A DNA stretch of 64,000 nt, taken from contig NZ_CP143541.1 in assembly GCF_040126055.1 (NCBI RefSeq), forward strand, positions 3,559,698-3,623,697. The letters run 5' to 3'. This document shows, one piece after another, positions 35,138-43,951 of this stretch. A model generated the notes under the pieces. That model worked only from the letters and a program-made list of their open reading frames with translations, did no database searches and was not told the DNA's origin. Every line of letters starts with the position of its first letter. Positions within the stretch are counted from its first letter, which is position 1. Source of the stretch: Pseudalkalibacillus sp. SCS-8. Lineage in GTDB: Bacteria; Bacillota; Bacilli; Bacillales; Fictibacillaceae. The translations under genes were made by a program, and so were the position numbers.

Positions 35138-36954
35138 TATGCGCTTACCTCCCTGGTCTGGTGAGTCGGAAGCTTCACGTGGATGGTGGTGCCTTTTCCG
35201 TACTCACTTTCTGCCCAGATTTCCCCGTTATGGGCCTTCACGACTTCGCTTGCAATCGCTAAGCCAAGGCCTGTCCCGCCGATTTCTCTCGATCTTGCTT
35301 TATCTACACGATAGAATCGGTCGAATATTTTCGATAAGTTCTGCTTTGGAATACCGACCCCTTCATCCTTTATGCTGATATGGACATTCTTGCCGTCCTT
35401 TTCAAGTACAAAGGTGATCTTTCCACCGTCTGGCGAATATTTTATCGCATTGGAGATGATGTTATCCAGCACTTGTATAATCTTGTCACGATCCACCCGG
35501 ACGGGTAGTGGTTTATCGTATAGATGTTTTTCAAAGGAAATTTTATCGTTTTTCGACATTTCGAACCGATCGATGACCTGCAGCATCAATTCTCGTAAAT
35601 TCACCTTTTGGAAATCAAGACGATAATCCTTGTTATCCATTTTCGATAATTGTAATAGATCGGTTACGAGACGGATCATTCGCTCGGTTTCCTGTTGCGT
35701 GACCTGGAGGAACTTAGGTGCAAGGTTCTCATCCTTCATTGCACCATCCTCCAATGCTTCCAAATAGCTTCTCATCGTTGTTAACGGCGTTCGAAGCTCG
35801 TGGGACACATTGGAGACGAATTCTCTTCGATCACGTTCAATTTGTTCTTGTTCCGTCACGTCATGAAGGACGGTGATAATCCCGTTAACAGGACCATCAT
35901 CCTTTTGGATGACAGAGAAGCTCGCTCGCAAAATGAAAGGTACTTCATGTGAACTATAATCGAGGATCAATGAGTCAGCGGATTCTTCCAGCTTATCAAT
36001 CCGGAATTCTTCTTCAATTCCGAGAACCTCCGGCAGGAAACGTCCCATTGCTTCGTGCCTTGATAAAGAGAGCATTTCCTCAGATCGGTCATTCATCAGG
36101 ATGATGTACCCTTGTCGGTCGGTCGCGATCACCCCATCTGTCATATAGGAAAGGACCGATCTTAGCTTCGTCCGCTCACTTTCGGTAATTTCATTGGCTT
36201 CCTGGAGTTTCTTCGTCAAATCATTGAAGGAAGCCGCCAGTTGGCCGATTTCATCCTTATCATACACTTTTACCTTACGGGTGAAGTCCCCTCTTGCCAT
36301 TACTTGTGCCTGCTTCTGCATATCTGCAAGAGGTCTCGTAATCGTACTCGCAAGAATGATCCCTAAAAATGCGGTAATTGCCAGGGCAATAATTGTCGCA
36401 TTTGCTAGAATTTCGTTGAGCGTACGCGATAACTCATAAATATCCTCGATGGATGCCTCAAGATAGAGAGCACCCAGGATCTGCCCGCTTTGGCCAATCC
36501 GGATTGGCTTGGACACAACGTACGTACGGACATTTTCTCCTTCTTTCTTGAAGATATCGTTCGTCGTCAATCCCAGCAACGCCTGAGAGATGATCGCTTC
36601 TGTCGTCTTCTGCCCGACAAGATTGCTGTCATCCGCAGCGATAATTTGCTGGTCCGTGTTGATGACCATCATTTTATCAATATCTGAAAAAGAAAAATCC
36701 TGGAGCATCTCAGACAACCTTTGCTCGGAAGTATCCTTTTCAGACTGAGTAAGAAGGATTTCAAGCTCTTCCTCAAGGTTGACTTCAATGAGATCCGCGT
36801 TTTCATCTATATTTTTCGTGAAGTTGTCCTTCAGCTTCTCTTCCTGCCGCTCCATAAAAAGAACGCCAATGACTTGCATGGCGATAATGATAAGCAAAAT
36901 ATAGACCACAACAAATTTAAAATGTATCGATTTAAAGAAGCCAACCTTTTTCAT
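35137..36954 (-). CDS. walK: WalK sensor histidine kinase
   Basis: 605 aa. Order: membrane helix 13-33, extracytoplasmic PAS-like loop 34-181, membrane helix 182-204, HAMP 205-257, cytoplasmic PAS about 262-370, HisKA with phospho-acceptor His385 (VSNVSHELRTPLTTMRSYLE), then HATPase (N box DNIISNAIKYSPDGGK, G1 DEGVGIP, GGTGLGLAI). It is the essential cell-wall homeostasis kinase of Bacillota and phosphorylates WalR. Six nucleotides separate it from walR. Confidence 0.97.
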   Translation of the reverse strand: MKKVGFFKSIHFKFVVVYILLIIIAMQVIGVLFMERQEEKLKDNFTKNIDENADLIEVNLEEELEILLTQSEKDTSEQRLSEMLQDFSFSDIDKMMVINTDQQIIAADDSNLVGQKTTEAIISQALLGLTTNDIFKKEGENVRTYVVSKPIRIGQSGQILGALYLEASIEDIYELSRTLNEILANATIIALAITAFLGIILASTITRPLADMQKQAQVMARGDFTRKVKVYDKDEIGQLAASFNDLTKKLQEANEITESERTKLRSVLSYMTDGVIATDRQGYIILMNDRSEEMLSLSRHEAMGRFLPEVLGIEEEFRIDKLEESADSLILDYSSHEVPFILRASFSVIQKDDGPVNGIITVLHDVTEQEQIERDRREFVSNVSHELRTPLTTMRSYLEALEDGAMKDENLAPKFLQVTQQETERMIRLVTDLLQLSKMDNKDYRLDFQKVNLRELMLQVIDRFEMSKNDKISFEKHLYDKPLPVRVDRDKIIQVLDNIISNAIKYSPDGGKITFVLEKDGKNVHISIKDEGVGIPKQNLSKIFDRFYRVDKARSREIGGTGLGLAIASEVVKAHNGEIWAESEYGKGTTIHVKLPTHQTREVSA

Positions 36955-36960
36955 AAAAAA

Positions 36961-37668
36961 CTACTCCTGGTCTGGATTTCGCAAGTAATAACCAACACCG
37001 CGACGTGTAATGATCCACATCGGATGACTTGGATTATCCTCCACTTTTTCTCTTAGACGTCGAACGGTCACGTCGACTGTACGTACATCTCCAAAATAAT
37101 CATAGCCCCATACGGTCTGCAACAGATGTTCACGGGTCATGACTTGTCCTGTATGCTTTGCCATATAGTGTAGCAATTCAAATTCACGGTGCGTCAGTTC
37201 AATCGTATCACCGCGTTTTGTAACCAAATAAGCCTCAGGATGGATCGTGAGGGCTCCAATCTTGATTTCGCTCGTTGAATCAATTCCTTCTTTCTCGCCC
37301 TCATTATGGTGGCGACGCATATTCGCTTTGACACGCGCAATCAATTCACGCGTACTGAATGGTTTCGTCACATAGTCATCTGCGCCGAGCTCTAATCCAA
37401 GTACTTTATCAATTTCAGAGTCTTTTGCCGTCAGCATGATAATCGGCATATCATACTTTTTACGGATTTCCCGGCAAACCTCCATGCCATCCTTTTGCGG
37501 AAGCATGATGTCGAGGAGCACCATATCCGGCATTTCCTCTTCGACTTTTTCTAGTGCCATTGCGCCGTCATAAGCACAAACGACATTAAAGCCTTCTTTT
37601 TCAAGGTTAAATTGTAGAATATCTGCAATCGGCTTTTCATCATCTACTACAAGTATTTTTTTATCCAT
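36961..37668 (-). CDS. walR: WalR response regulator
   Basis: 235 aa OmpR-type regulator. The receiver has phospho-acceptor Asp53 ([11 protein letters not shown]), the acidic pair DD at 9-10, and MLTAKDS with the conserved Lys. The C-terminal winged helix contains [19 protein letters not shown] and RRGVGYYL. It controls autolysins and wall-remodelling enzymes through paired TGTWAH hexamers; a matching triple site lies upstream of the M23 peptidase gene in this window. AAAGGAG precedes the ATG. It is the first gene of the wal operon. Confidence 0.97.
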   Translation of the reverse strand: MDKKILVVDDEKPIADILQFNLEKEGFNVVCAYDGAMALEKVEEEMPDMVLLDIMLPQKDGMEVCREIRKKYDMPIIMLTAKDSEIDKVLGLELGADDYVTKPFSTRELIARVKANMRRHHNEGEKEGIDSTSEIKIGALTIHPEAYLVTKRGDTIELTHREFELLHYMAKHTGQVMTREHLLQTVWGYDYFGDVRTVDVTVRRLREKVEDNPSHPMWIITRRGVGYYLRNPDQE

Positions 37669-37960
37669 GTGATGGTCTCCTTTGCAATCAAGTTAAAACC
37701 AATTCGAGTGTATTTATATTTAGTTAGCTGCACTACTTTCCAGAAATCCACTCCCTTTCCGCGGGCGATCCGCAAGCCTCCTCGCTCGCTTTGCTCACTG
37801 TGGGGTCTCGCTTGGCTCGCTTTCCCGCAGGAGTGTCGTGAATTTCTTAAGACACCAATATATGTTTCAACATGTAAAATTTCTTTAAGCGTATTTTTCA
37901 TAGTTTTCACTTATTTTACCACACTACTCCCATATGGGAAAATTAATGGCGTCCATACAA
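37669..37960. other. wal operon promoter region
   Basis: Lies between the M23 gene terminator and walR and contains the GC-rich interspersed element at 37749-37835. No coding sequence is seen. Confidence 0.5.
37749..37835. repeat. GC-rich interspersed element with terminal inverted repeats
   Basis: Bounded by CACTCC...CCGCGGG and CCCGCAGGAGTG. The interior GCCTCCTCGCTCGCTTTGC and GGGGTCTCGC matches short GC-rich elements I know to be scattered in Bacillaceae intergenic DNA. A truncated relative (GACGCTTTCCGCGGGCAACG) lies at 47211-47230. Confidence 0.6.
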
Positions 37961-37993
37961 AAACCTCTGGTGGGATGAACCACACCAGAGGAT
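37960..37993 (-). terminator. Intrinsic terminator of the M23 gene
   Basis: CCTCTGGTG / CACCAGAGG-type stem with a T-rich tract on the minus strand, just past the stop codon. Confidence 0.85.
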
Positions 37994-37998
37994 CTTTT

Positions 37999-39483
37999 CT
38001 ATCGGCTGATATATTTCAATGGATTGAGCAGGGCACCGTTCTTATAGAGTTCAAAGTGTAGATGAACTCCTGTAGAGTGTCCTGTTGATCCCATGACCCC
38101 GATCTTTTGGCCTTTTTTGACTGTTTGTCCAACACTCACGTTCATGGATGCTAAGTGTGCGTACACAGACTTGAATCCGTTATTGTGGTTGATGATGATT
38201 CGGTTACCATATCCTCCACTATTGAATCCGGCAGATACGACTGTACCGTTATCGACAGCAAGGATGGCTCGGTTACTTGGGCGAGCGATGTCAATTCCTT
38301 TGTGTTGTCTTCCCCAACGTTGACCTTTATGACTGGAGATATAGCCTCCGACCGTTGGCCAGTGGAAGGATCCAGTTCCACGGGAAGGGATGACTTTCGT
38401 TCCTTTGATCTTGATCTCCGTTACAGGCTCAGATAGAACCTCTTCAGCTACTACATTCTTATCAGTAACTTCACCGTTTACGGAAGTGATTTCGTATTGA
38501 ACGCTCTTCTTACCATCTTTTCCTTTTTGTGAAATTTTACTTTCACCCTTCGGCATCGTGTCGTCTTCTTTCACTTCAGAGTCATACGCAATCTTGTGCT
38601 CTTTCGTTACTCTTTCCTTAACAACGACTTTGGCAAAAGGCTTGTATTCTTTCACGATGAGCTTTTCCCCTTCTTTAAGCTTTGTCAATTCGCTCAAGTC
38701 AGGGTTTAATTCAAATAGCTCCTCACGCGTTATATCGTATTTTTCTACAATTGATTCAATTGTATCGTCTTCTTTGACCTTATGGGATGTCTTTTTCAAC
38801 GTCCCTTTTTTAAAGCGTTCCATCGCTTTTTCTTGATCGATCAAATCATCGATAGACACTTTTTCGGAAGTGATCTGAACTTCATTATCAAATGAGACAC
38901 TGAATGTCTCGTCTTCAACCGACTTCTTTTCTTCTTTTTGTTCCCCAGATTTATCGGAGTCAGCTTTTTCTTCCGCTTGTTTCTGGAGCTTGTCCAGTGT
39001 CTTTTCATCTGTATATTTAAGCTTCAATTCACGGACTACTTCTTCCGCTTCTTCAGCTGTTTTGAAATAACCGAGTGTCTTCCCGCCAAAAGAGAGTTTG
39101 GCTCCAAGAATGCCAATTGAAAGCTGATCTTGCAGCTTTTTCTTGACCGCTTCATGGTCGACATCTGGATTGAAGATTCTTTCAGGGACGTACTGTATAT
39201 CTTCGTTGACAGTTAATTGTATATCCTTGAAACGATCTTCAGCCTTCTGAATCATTTGTGCTTTTGTATCTTCTACGACATTTTTCTCATTGACAAGTCC
39301 GATATTTTCACCATCAACATAGACGTGATAGACGGTCTTGATCAGTTCAAAACGGTCATCTGATGCATATGTTGCAGAGTTGAAACCGAACAAACCTACT
39401 GTGAATGCTAGAATCGTCAGCAATGCAATTCTTTGCATTTTCCCAACCTTTTTCCTTTGCGTGTTACCGATCCCCATACCCAA
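37999..39483 (-). CDS. M23 peptidoglycan endopeptidase with LysM and G5 domains
   Basis: 494 aa. One N-terminal membrane or signal helix (about residues 17-40) is followed by a YabE-like region. Then come a LysM unit (KVKEDDTIESIVEKYDITRE), a G5 domain (about residues 285-365, KVVVKERVTKEHKIAYDSEV) and a C-terminal M23 LytM domain. The zinc ligands are in HKGIDIARP and VHLHFELYKNG. It cleaves peptide cross-bridges outside the cell. Located between purA and walR, it carries a WalR-like binding site 130-160 bp upstream, so it is a probable WalR-regulated wall hydrolase. Confidence 0.92.
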   Translation of the reverse strand: MGMGIGNTQRKKVGKMQRIALLTILAFTVGLFGFNSATYASDDRFELIKTVYHVYVDGENIGLVNEKNVVEDTKAQMIQKAEDRFKDIQLTVNEDIQYVPERIFNPDVDHEAVKKKLQDQLSIGILGAKLSFGGKTLGYFKTAEEAEEVVRELKLKYTDEKTLDKLQKQAEEKADSDKSGEQKEEKKSVEDETFSVSFDNEVQITSEKVSIDDLIDQEKAMERFKKGTLKKTSHKVKEDDTIESIVEKYDITREELFELNPDLSELTKLKEGEKLIVKEYKPFAKVVVKERVTKEHKIAYDSEVKEDDTMPKGESKISQKGKDGKKSVQYEITSVNGEVTDKNVVAEEVLSEPVTEIKIKGTKVIPSRGTGSFHWPTVGGYISSHKGQRWGRQHKGIDIARPSNRAILAVDNGTVVSAGFNSGGYGNRIIINHNNGFKSVYAHLASMNVSVGQTVKKGQKIGVMGSTGHSTGVHLHFELYKNGALLNPLKYISR

Positions 39484-39614
39484 AGCTTACGTTCTCCTCC
39501 TACTATGTAAACTTTATAGTCACTTTATAACATGACTTTTTATCTATTTTATAAGATTCAACGCTTAACACATTATCATATGACCTATTTCTTCGACAAT
39601 ATATTACAGTATTT

Positions 39615-39642
39615 TGTAATGTAACTGTATTATTGCTGTAAA
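39615..39642. promoter_or_regulatory. Triple WalR-like hexamer site
   Basis: TGTAAT (39615), TGTATT (39626) and TGTAAA (39637) are each separated by exactly five bases, fitting the WalR pattern TGTWAH-N5-TGTWAH with one deviation in the middle hexamer. It lies 132-159 bp upstream of the M23 peptidase ATG. Confidence 0.55.
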
Positions 39643-39703
39643 ATCATTTCCATAAATAAGGGTATAAAGGGTTTATTTGGTAAAAATAATTATTTTTAGG
39701 CAT

Positions 39704-39732
39704 TAAAAAAAGCATGAACACGATCATGCTGT
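39704..39732 (-). terminator. Terminator of the tRNA cluster
   Basis: On the minus strand AGCATGATCGTGTTCATGCT followed by T6, about 12 bases past tRNA-Phe. Confidence 0.9.
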
Positions 39733-39743
39733 TGGATTTAAAA

Positions 39744-39819
<76 letters not shown>

Positions 39820-39853
39820 ATTATGAAGTTAATTTCAGTCCGTCGGTTTTCCC

Positions 39854-39906
39854 TGTCCCTTTCTCTACCAGTTAATGCTTCGTTGCTGGTTGCGTCGGGA
39901 CAACTC
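39854..39906 (-). repeat. tRNA spacer element, copy B
   Basis: Bounded by TGTCCC and GGGACA with an inner ACCAG/CTGGT stem. It resembles the copy at 40181-40230 over about 50 bases with several substitutions. Confidence 0.55.
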
Positions 39907-39935
39907 GTGGTCTTTTCGACGCTGTAACCGCTCGT

Positions 39936-39964
39936 GACTGAGCTATCGAGCCATATGAAGTTTA
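39936..39964 (-). pseudogene. Duplicated 5' fragment of tRNA-Phe
   Basis: GACTGAGCTATCGAGCCA repeats exactly 39803-39820, the first 17 nt of tRNA-Phe plus one flanking base, and about 11 bases of flanking sequence are also shared. It lies between tRNA-Asp and tRNA-Phe and cannot form a tRNA. Confidence 0.75.
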
Positions 39965-39981
39965 ATACTGAGTAATATAAA

Positions 39982-40057
39982 TGGCGGACCCGACCGGATT
40001 CGAACCGGCGATCTCCTGCGTGACAGGCAGGCATGTTAACCCCTACACCACGGGTCC
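39982..40057 (-). tRNA. tRNA-Asp (GTC)
   Basis: 76 nt with encoded CCA. Acceptor GGACCCG/CGGGTCC, anticodon loop CTGTCAC, T arm GCCGGTTCGAATCCGGT. Second in the cluster. Confidence 0.97.
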
Positions 40058-40076
40058 ATGTTATTTAAATAAAAAA

Positions 40077-40152
40077 TGGTGAGCCATGAAGGACTCGAAC
40101 CTTCGACCCTCTGATTAAAAGTCAGATGCTCTACCAACTGAGCTAATGGCTC
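40077..40152 (-). tRNA. tRNA-Lys (TTT)
   Basis: 76 nt with encoded CCA. Acceptor GAGCCAT/ATGGCTC, anticodon loop CTTTTAA, T loop GGTTCGAGTCC. First in the cluster as transcribed. Confidence 0.97.
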
Positions 40153-40180
40153 TTGTTAAATTGAAGATTATTCACCTTTA

Positions 40181-40230
40181 TGTCCCTTCCTCTACAAGCA
40201 ACACTTCGTAGAAGGCTGTGTCGGGACAAT
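40181..40230 (-). repeat. tRNA spacer element, copy A
   Basis: TGTCCC...GGGACA element upstream of tRNA-Lys, diverged duplicate of 39854-39906. It probably arose by tandem duplication within the tRNA cluster; it may form a processing hairpin. Confidence 0.5.
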
Positions 40231-40364
40231 TCATAGCTAATTCACATCGTAACGTTCATTGCTAATAGCTGTCTTTTTGACGACAAAATAAATAGTATCA
40301 TGGAATCTATTAAAAAACAATGCTAAATTGATTGAATTCGTCAGTTATCCTTCTTTTTTCATCA

Positions 40365-40427
40365 AGAAGTGAAGAAGAACGAGGGCTAGAGGAATGAAAA
40401 CCCTCTCGCCTCGTTCCTCGACTTCAT
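40365..40427 (-). terminator. Long hairpin after purA
   Basis: GAAGTCGAGGAACGAGG pairs imperfectly with CCTCGTTCTTCTTCACTTC, with inner AGAGG/CCTCT. It begins right after the purA stop codon. The T tract is poor, so read-through into the tRNAs is possible. Confidence 0.6.
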
Positions 40428-40429
40428 TT

Positions 40430-41773
<1,344 letters not shown>

Positions 41774-41788
41774 TTAAAAACCATGCTA

Positions 41789-41817
41789 AGTGTACCAACT
41801 CACACTGTATATGTCAA
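41789..41817 (-). promoter_or_regulatory. purA: purA sigma-A promoter
   Basis: On the minus strand TTGACA (41812-41817), 17-bp spacer, TACACT (41789-41794). It lies directly downstream of the PurBox pair. Confidence 0.8.
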
Positions 41818-41819
41818 TA

Positions 41820-41865
41820 AAATCCGAACGTTATTATAAGTAATTTTCATTATGTTCGGTGTTTT
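41820..41865. promoter_or_regulatory. PurR operator: inverted PurBox pair of purA
   Basis: CCGAAC at 41824-41829 with AAAAT before it and GTTCGG at 41854-41859, arranged as two inverted PurBoxes (AWWWCCGAACWWT) about 17 bp apart, just upstream of the -35 hexamer. This is the arrangement of B. subtilis PurR control sites. Confidence 0.8.
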
Positions 41866-41896
41866 GGTGGTTGGTATGGTGAAGCTGAGCTGATCG

Positions 41897-42055
41897 ATTC
41901 CTTGAAATTATGCGCGTATTTGCGGAAAAAGGAGGGGCGATTCCTGAAAATGTGTGGTCAATTCCTGAAAATCGGCCCTCAATTCCGGAAAATCATCGCT
42001 TGATTCCTGAAATTCCAGCCACAATTCCGGAAAATCCCGACACAATTCCTGAATT
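41897..42055 (+). repeat. Array 2: 21-bp period ATTCC(T/G)GAAAAT repeats
   Basis: ATTCCTGAA or ATTCCGGAA starts at 41940, 41961, 41982, 42003, 42024 and 42045, exactly every 21 bp. Degenerate copies lie at 41897 and 41918. It lies between the dnaB terminator and the purA PurBoxes. The same core, inverted, makes up array 4 at 55051. Confidence 0.85.
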
Positions 42056-42072
42056 CAGCACTTTTTTACTAC

Positions 42073-42104
42073 ACAAAAAAAGCTATCCCAAACAGGATAG
42101 CTTC
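42073..42104 (-). terminator. Intrinsic terminator of the gdpP-rplI-dnaB transcript
   Basis: AGCTATCC / GGATAGCT around CAAACA with T7 on the minus strand. Confidence 0.9.
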
Positions 42105-42111
42105 TTCATAT

Positions 42112-43479
42112 CTACGCTCCTGGCGGCATTTCACTTTCATCGTGACGCCGTTCCAGGTTGACGAACTTGTTATATTCTTTGACGAAAGCCAATTCTACCG
42201 TACCGACCGGACCGTTACGTTGCTTCGCAATGATGATTTCGATGATGTTTTTGTTTTCACTTTCCTTATCGTAATAGTCATCACGATAAAGGAAGGCGAC
42301 GATATCGGCATCCTGCTCGATACTTCCGGATTCACGGATATCGGACATCATCGGGCGTTTATCCTGACGCGACTCTACGCCACGGGATAGCTGGGACAGC
42401 GAGATAACCGGCACCTCAAGCTCACGTGCAAGACCTTTCAATGCACGGGAGATCTCAGAAACCTCCTGCTGTCGGTTTTCACTCGACTTGCCGCCATTCC
42501 CACGAATCAGCTGCATATAGTCAATCAGAATCATGCCTAAGCCTTTTTCTTGTTTCAGGCGACGGCACTTCGCACGGATATCACTGACACGGATACCTGG
42601 TGTATCATCGATGTAGATCCCTGCATTCGAAAGGCTTCCCATCGCCATCGTCAGCTTCTGCCAGTCCTCGCTTTGCAGGTCTCCTGTACGGAGGCGTTGA
42701 GCATCGATGTTTCCTTCCGCACAGAGCATACGCATGACGAGCTGCTCCGCTCCCATCTCCAAACTGAAGATGGCGACATTTTCATCGGTCTTTGTCGCAA
42801 CGTTCTGGGCGATGTTCAAAGCAAACGCCGTCTTACCAACAGAAGGACGTGCAGCTACGATGATCAGATCGTTACGCTGAAATCCTGCCGTCATACGATC
42901 CAGCTCAACGAAACCAGTAGGTATTCCAGTAATATCACCTTTGCTGTTTTGAAGCTGTTCGATGTTATCGTAGGCTTCTACGAGGACATCCTTGATTGAA
43001 ACGAACGCGCCTGCGTTTTTACGCTGGGCAACCTCTAGGATGTTTTTCTCTGCTTCATTCAGGATTTCTTCGACTTCATCTTCCCGTGAATATCCGTCAG
43101 CTGCAATATCCGTTGCAGTGCGGATCAAACGACGGAGAAGAGATTTCTCTTCGACGATATGGCCATAATACTCGATATTGGCAGCTGTTGGTACTGCATT
43201 GGCAAGATCACTGAGATACGAGACGCCTCCAACTTCCTCTAGAAGCTTCCGGTCCTGTAATTCCGAGGTAACCGTTACAAGGTCGATCGGTTCCCCCTTT
43301 TCCGATAGATCGACCATCACAGAAAAGATCCGTTGGTGAGCGGCACGGTAAAAATCATCAGGCATCAACATTTCCGTCGCTGACGTCAATGCCTCAGGCT
43401 CGAGAAAGACAGCCCCTAGGACTGCCTGTTCTGCTTCTATGTTGTGAGGAGGGATACGGTCTGAGAATAAGTCACTCAT
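42112..43479 (-). CDS. dnaB: Replicative DNA helicase (DnaB; B. subtilis DnaC)
   Basis: 455 aa. The N-terminal helical domain (PPHNIEAEQAVLGAVFLEPE) is followed by the RecA-like core with Walker A AARPSVGKTAFALNIA, Walker B MILIDYMQLI and the arginine-finger region near SLSQLSRGVESR. It is the hexameric ring helicase at the fork. It lies 25 nt after rplI in the same direction, as in other Bacilli. No intein is present. Confidence 0.97.
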   Translation of the reverse strand: MSDLFSDRIPPHNIEAEQAVLGAVFLEPEALTSATEMLMPDDFYRAAHQRIFSVMVDLSEKGEPIDLVTVTSELQDRKLLEEVGGVSYLSDLANAVPTAANIEYYGHIVEEKSLLRRLIRTATDIAADGYSREDEVEEILNEAEKNILEVAQRKNAGAFVSIKDVLVEAYDNIEQLQNSKGDITGIPTGFVELDRMTAGFQRNDLIIVAARPSVGKTAFALNIAQNVATKTDENVAIFSLEMGAEQLVMRMLCAEGNIDAQRLRTGDLQSEDWQKLTMAMGSLSNAGIYIDDTPGIRVSDIRAKCRRLKQEKGLGMILIDYMQLIRGNGGKSSENRQQEVSEISRALKGLARELEVPVISLSQLSRGVESRQDKRPMMSDIRESGSIEQDADIVAFLYRDDYYDKESENKNIIEIIIAKQRNGPVGTVELAFVKEYNKFVNLERRHDESEMPPGA

Positions 43480-43504
43480 GGGTTTTCCTCCTGTCCTTTT
43501 TCAA

Positions 43505-43951
43505 TTAGTTCTGTTCAGTCACGTGGACTTTCAACGTCGCTGTAACTTCTGGGTGTAGTTTTACAGGGACATTCGTATAGCCAAGCGTACGAATCGGTTC
43601 AGAAAGCTCGATTTTACGTTTATCGATCTTGTAATTCTTTTTCTTCAACTCTTCAGCAATCTGTTTGCTCGTGATTGAGCCGAACAATCGGCCGCCTTCT
43701 CCAGCTTTCGTGGACAATTCTACCGTCAGCTTTTCGAGTTGATCCTTTAAATCAACAGCATCCAAGCGTTCTTGTTCCGCCTTCTGCTTTTCGCTTTCCT
43801 TCTTTTTCTCCAGGGATTTCAGGTTGCCTTGATTGGCTTCCTTCGCAAGGTTGTTCGGGAATAGGTAATTGCGTGCATACCCTTCAGATACGTTCTTCAC
43901 TTCCCCTTGCTTGCCTTTCCCTTTCACATCTTTAATGAAAATGACTTTCAT
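43505..43951 (-). CDS. rplI: 50S ribosomal protein L9
   Basis: 148 aa. The start [20 protein letters not shown] and [15 protein letters not shown] are the L9 N-terminal rRNA-binding domain; a long lysine-rich helix leads to the C-terminal domain ([19 protein letters not shown]). It binds 23S rRNA near the L1 stalk. Its ATG overlaps the gdpP stop by 4 nt, so translation is coupled. Confidence 0.97.
   Translation of the reverse strand: MKVIFIKDVKGKGKQGEVKNVSEGYARNYLFPNNLAKEANQGNLKSLEKKKESEKQKAEQERLDAVDLKDQLEKLTVELSTKAGEGGRLFGSITSKQIAEELKKKNYKIDKRKIELSEPIRTLGYTNVPVKLHPEVTATLKVHVTEQN

Noticed and set aside
40365..40427. Hairpin after purA as a T-box or riboswitch
   Set aside because: It lies downstream of the purA stop and upstream of tRNA genes only; no T-box or S-turn motifs are visible.
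41910..42161. Plus-strand frame with IPEN heptads as a repeat protein
   Set aside because: It is produced by the 21-bp array, lacks an RBS and runs into dnaB on the opposite strand.
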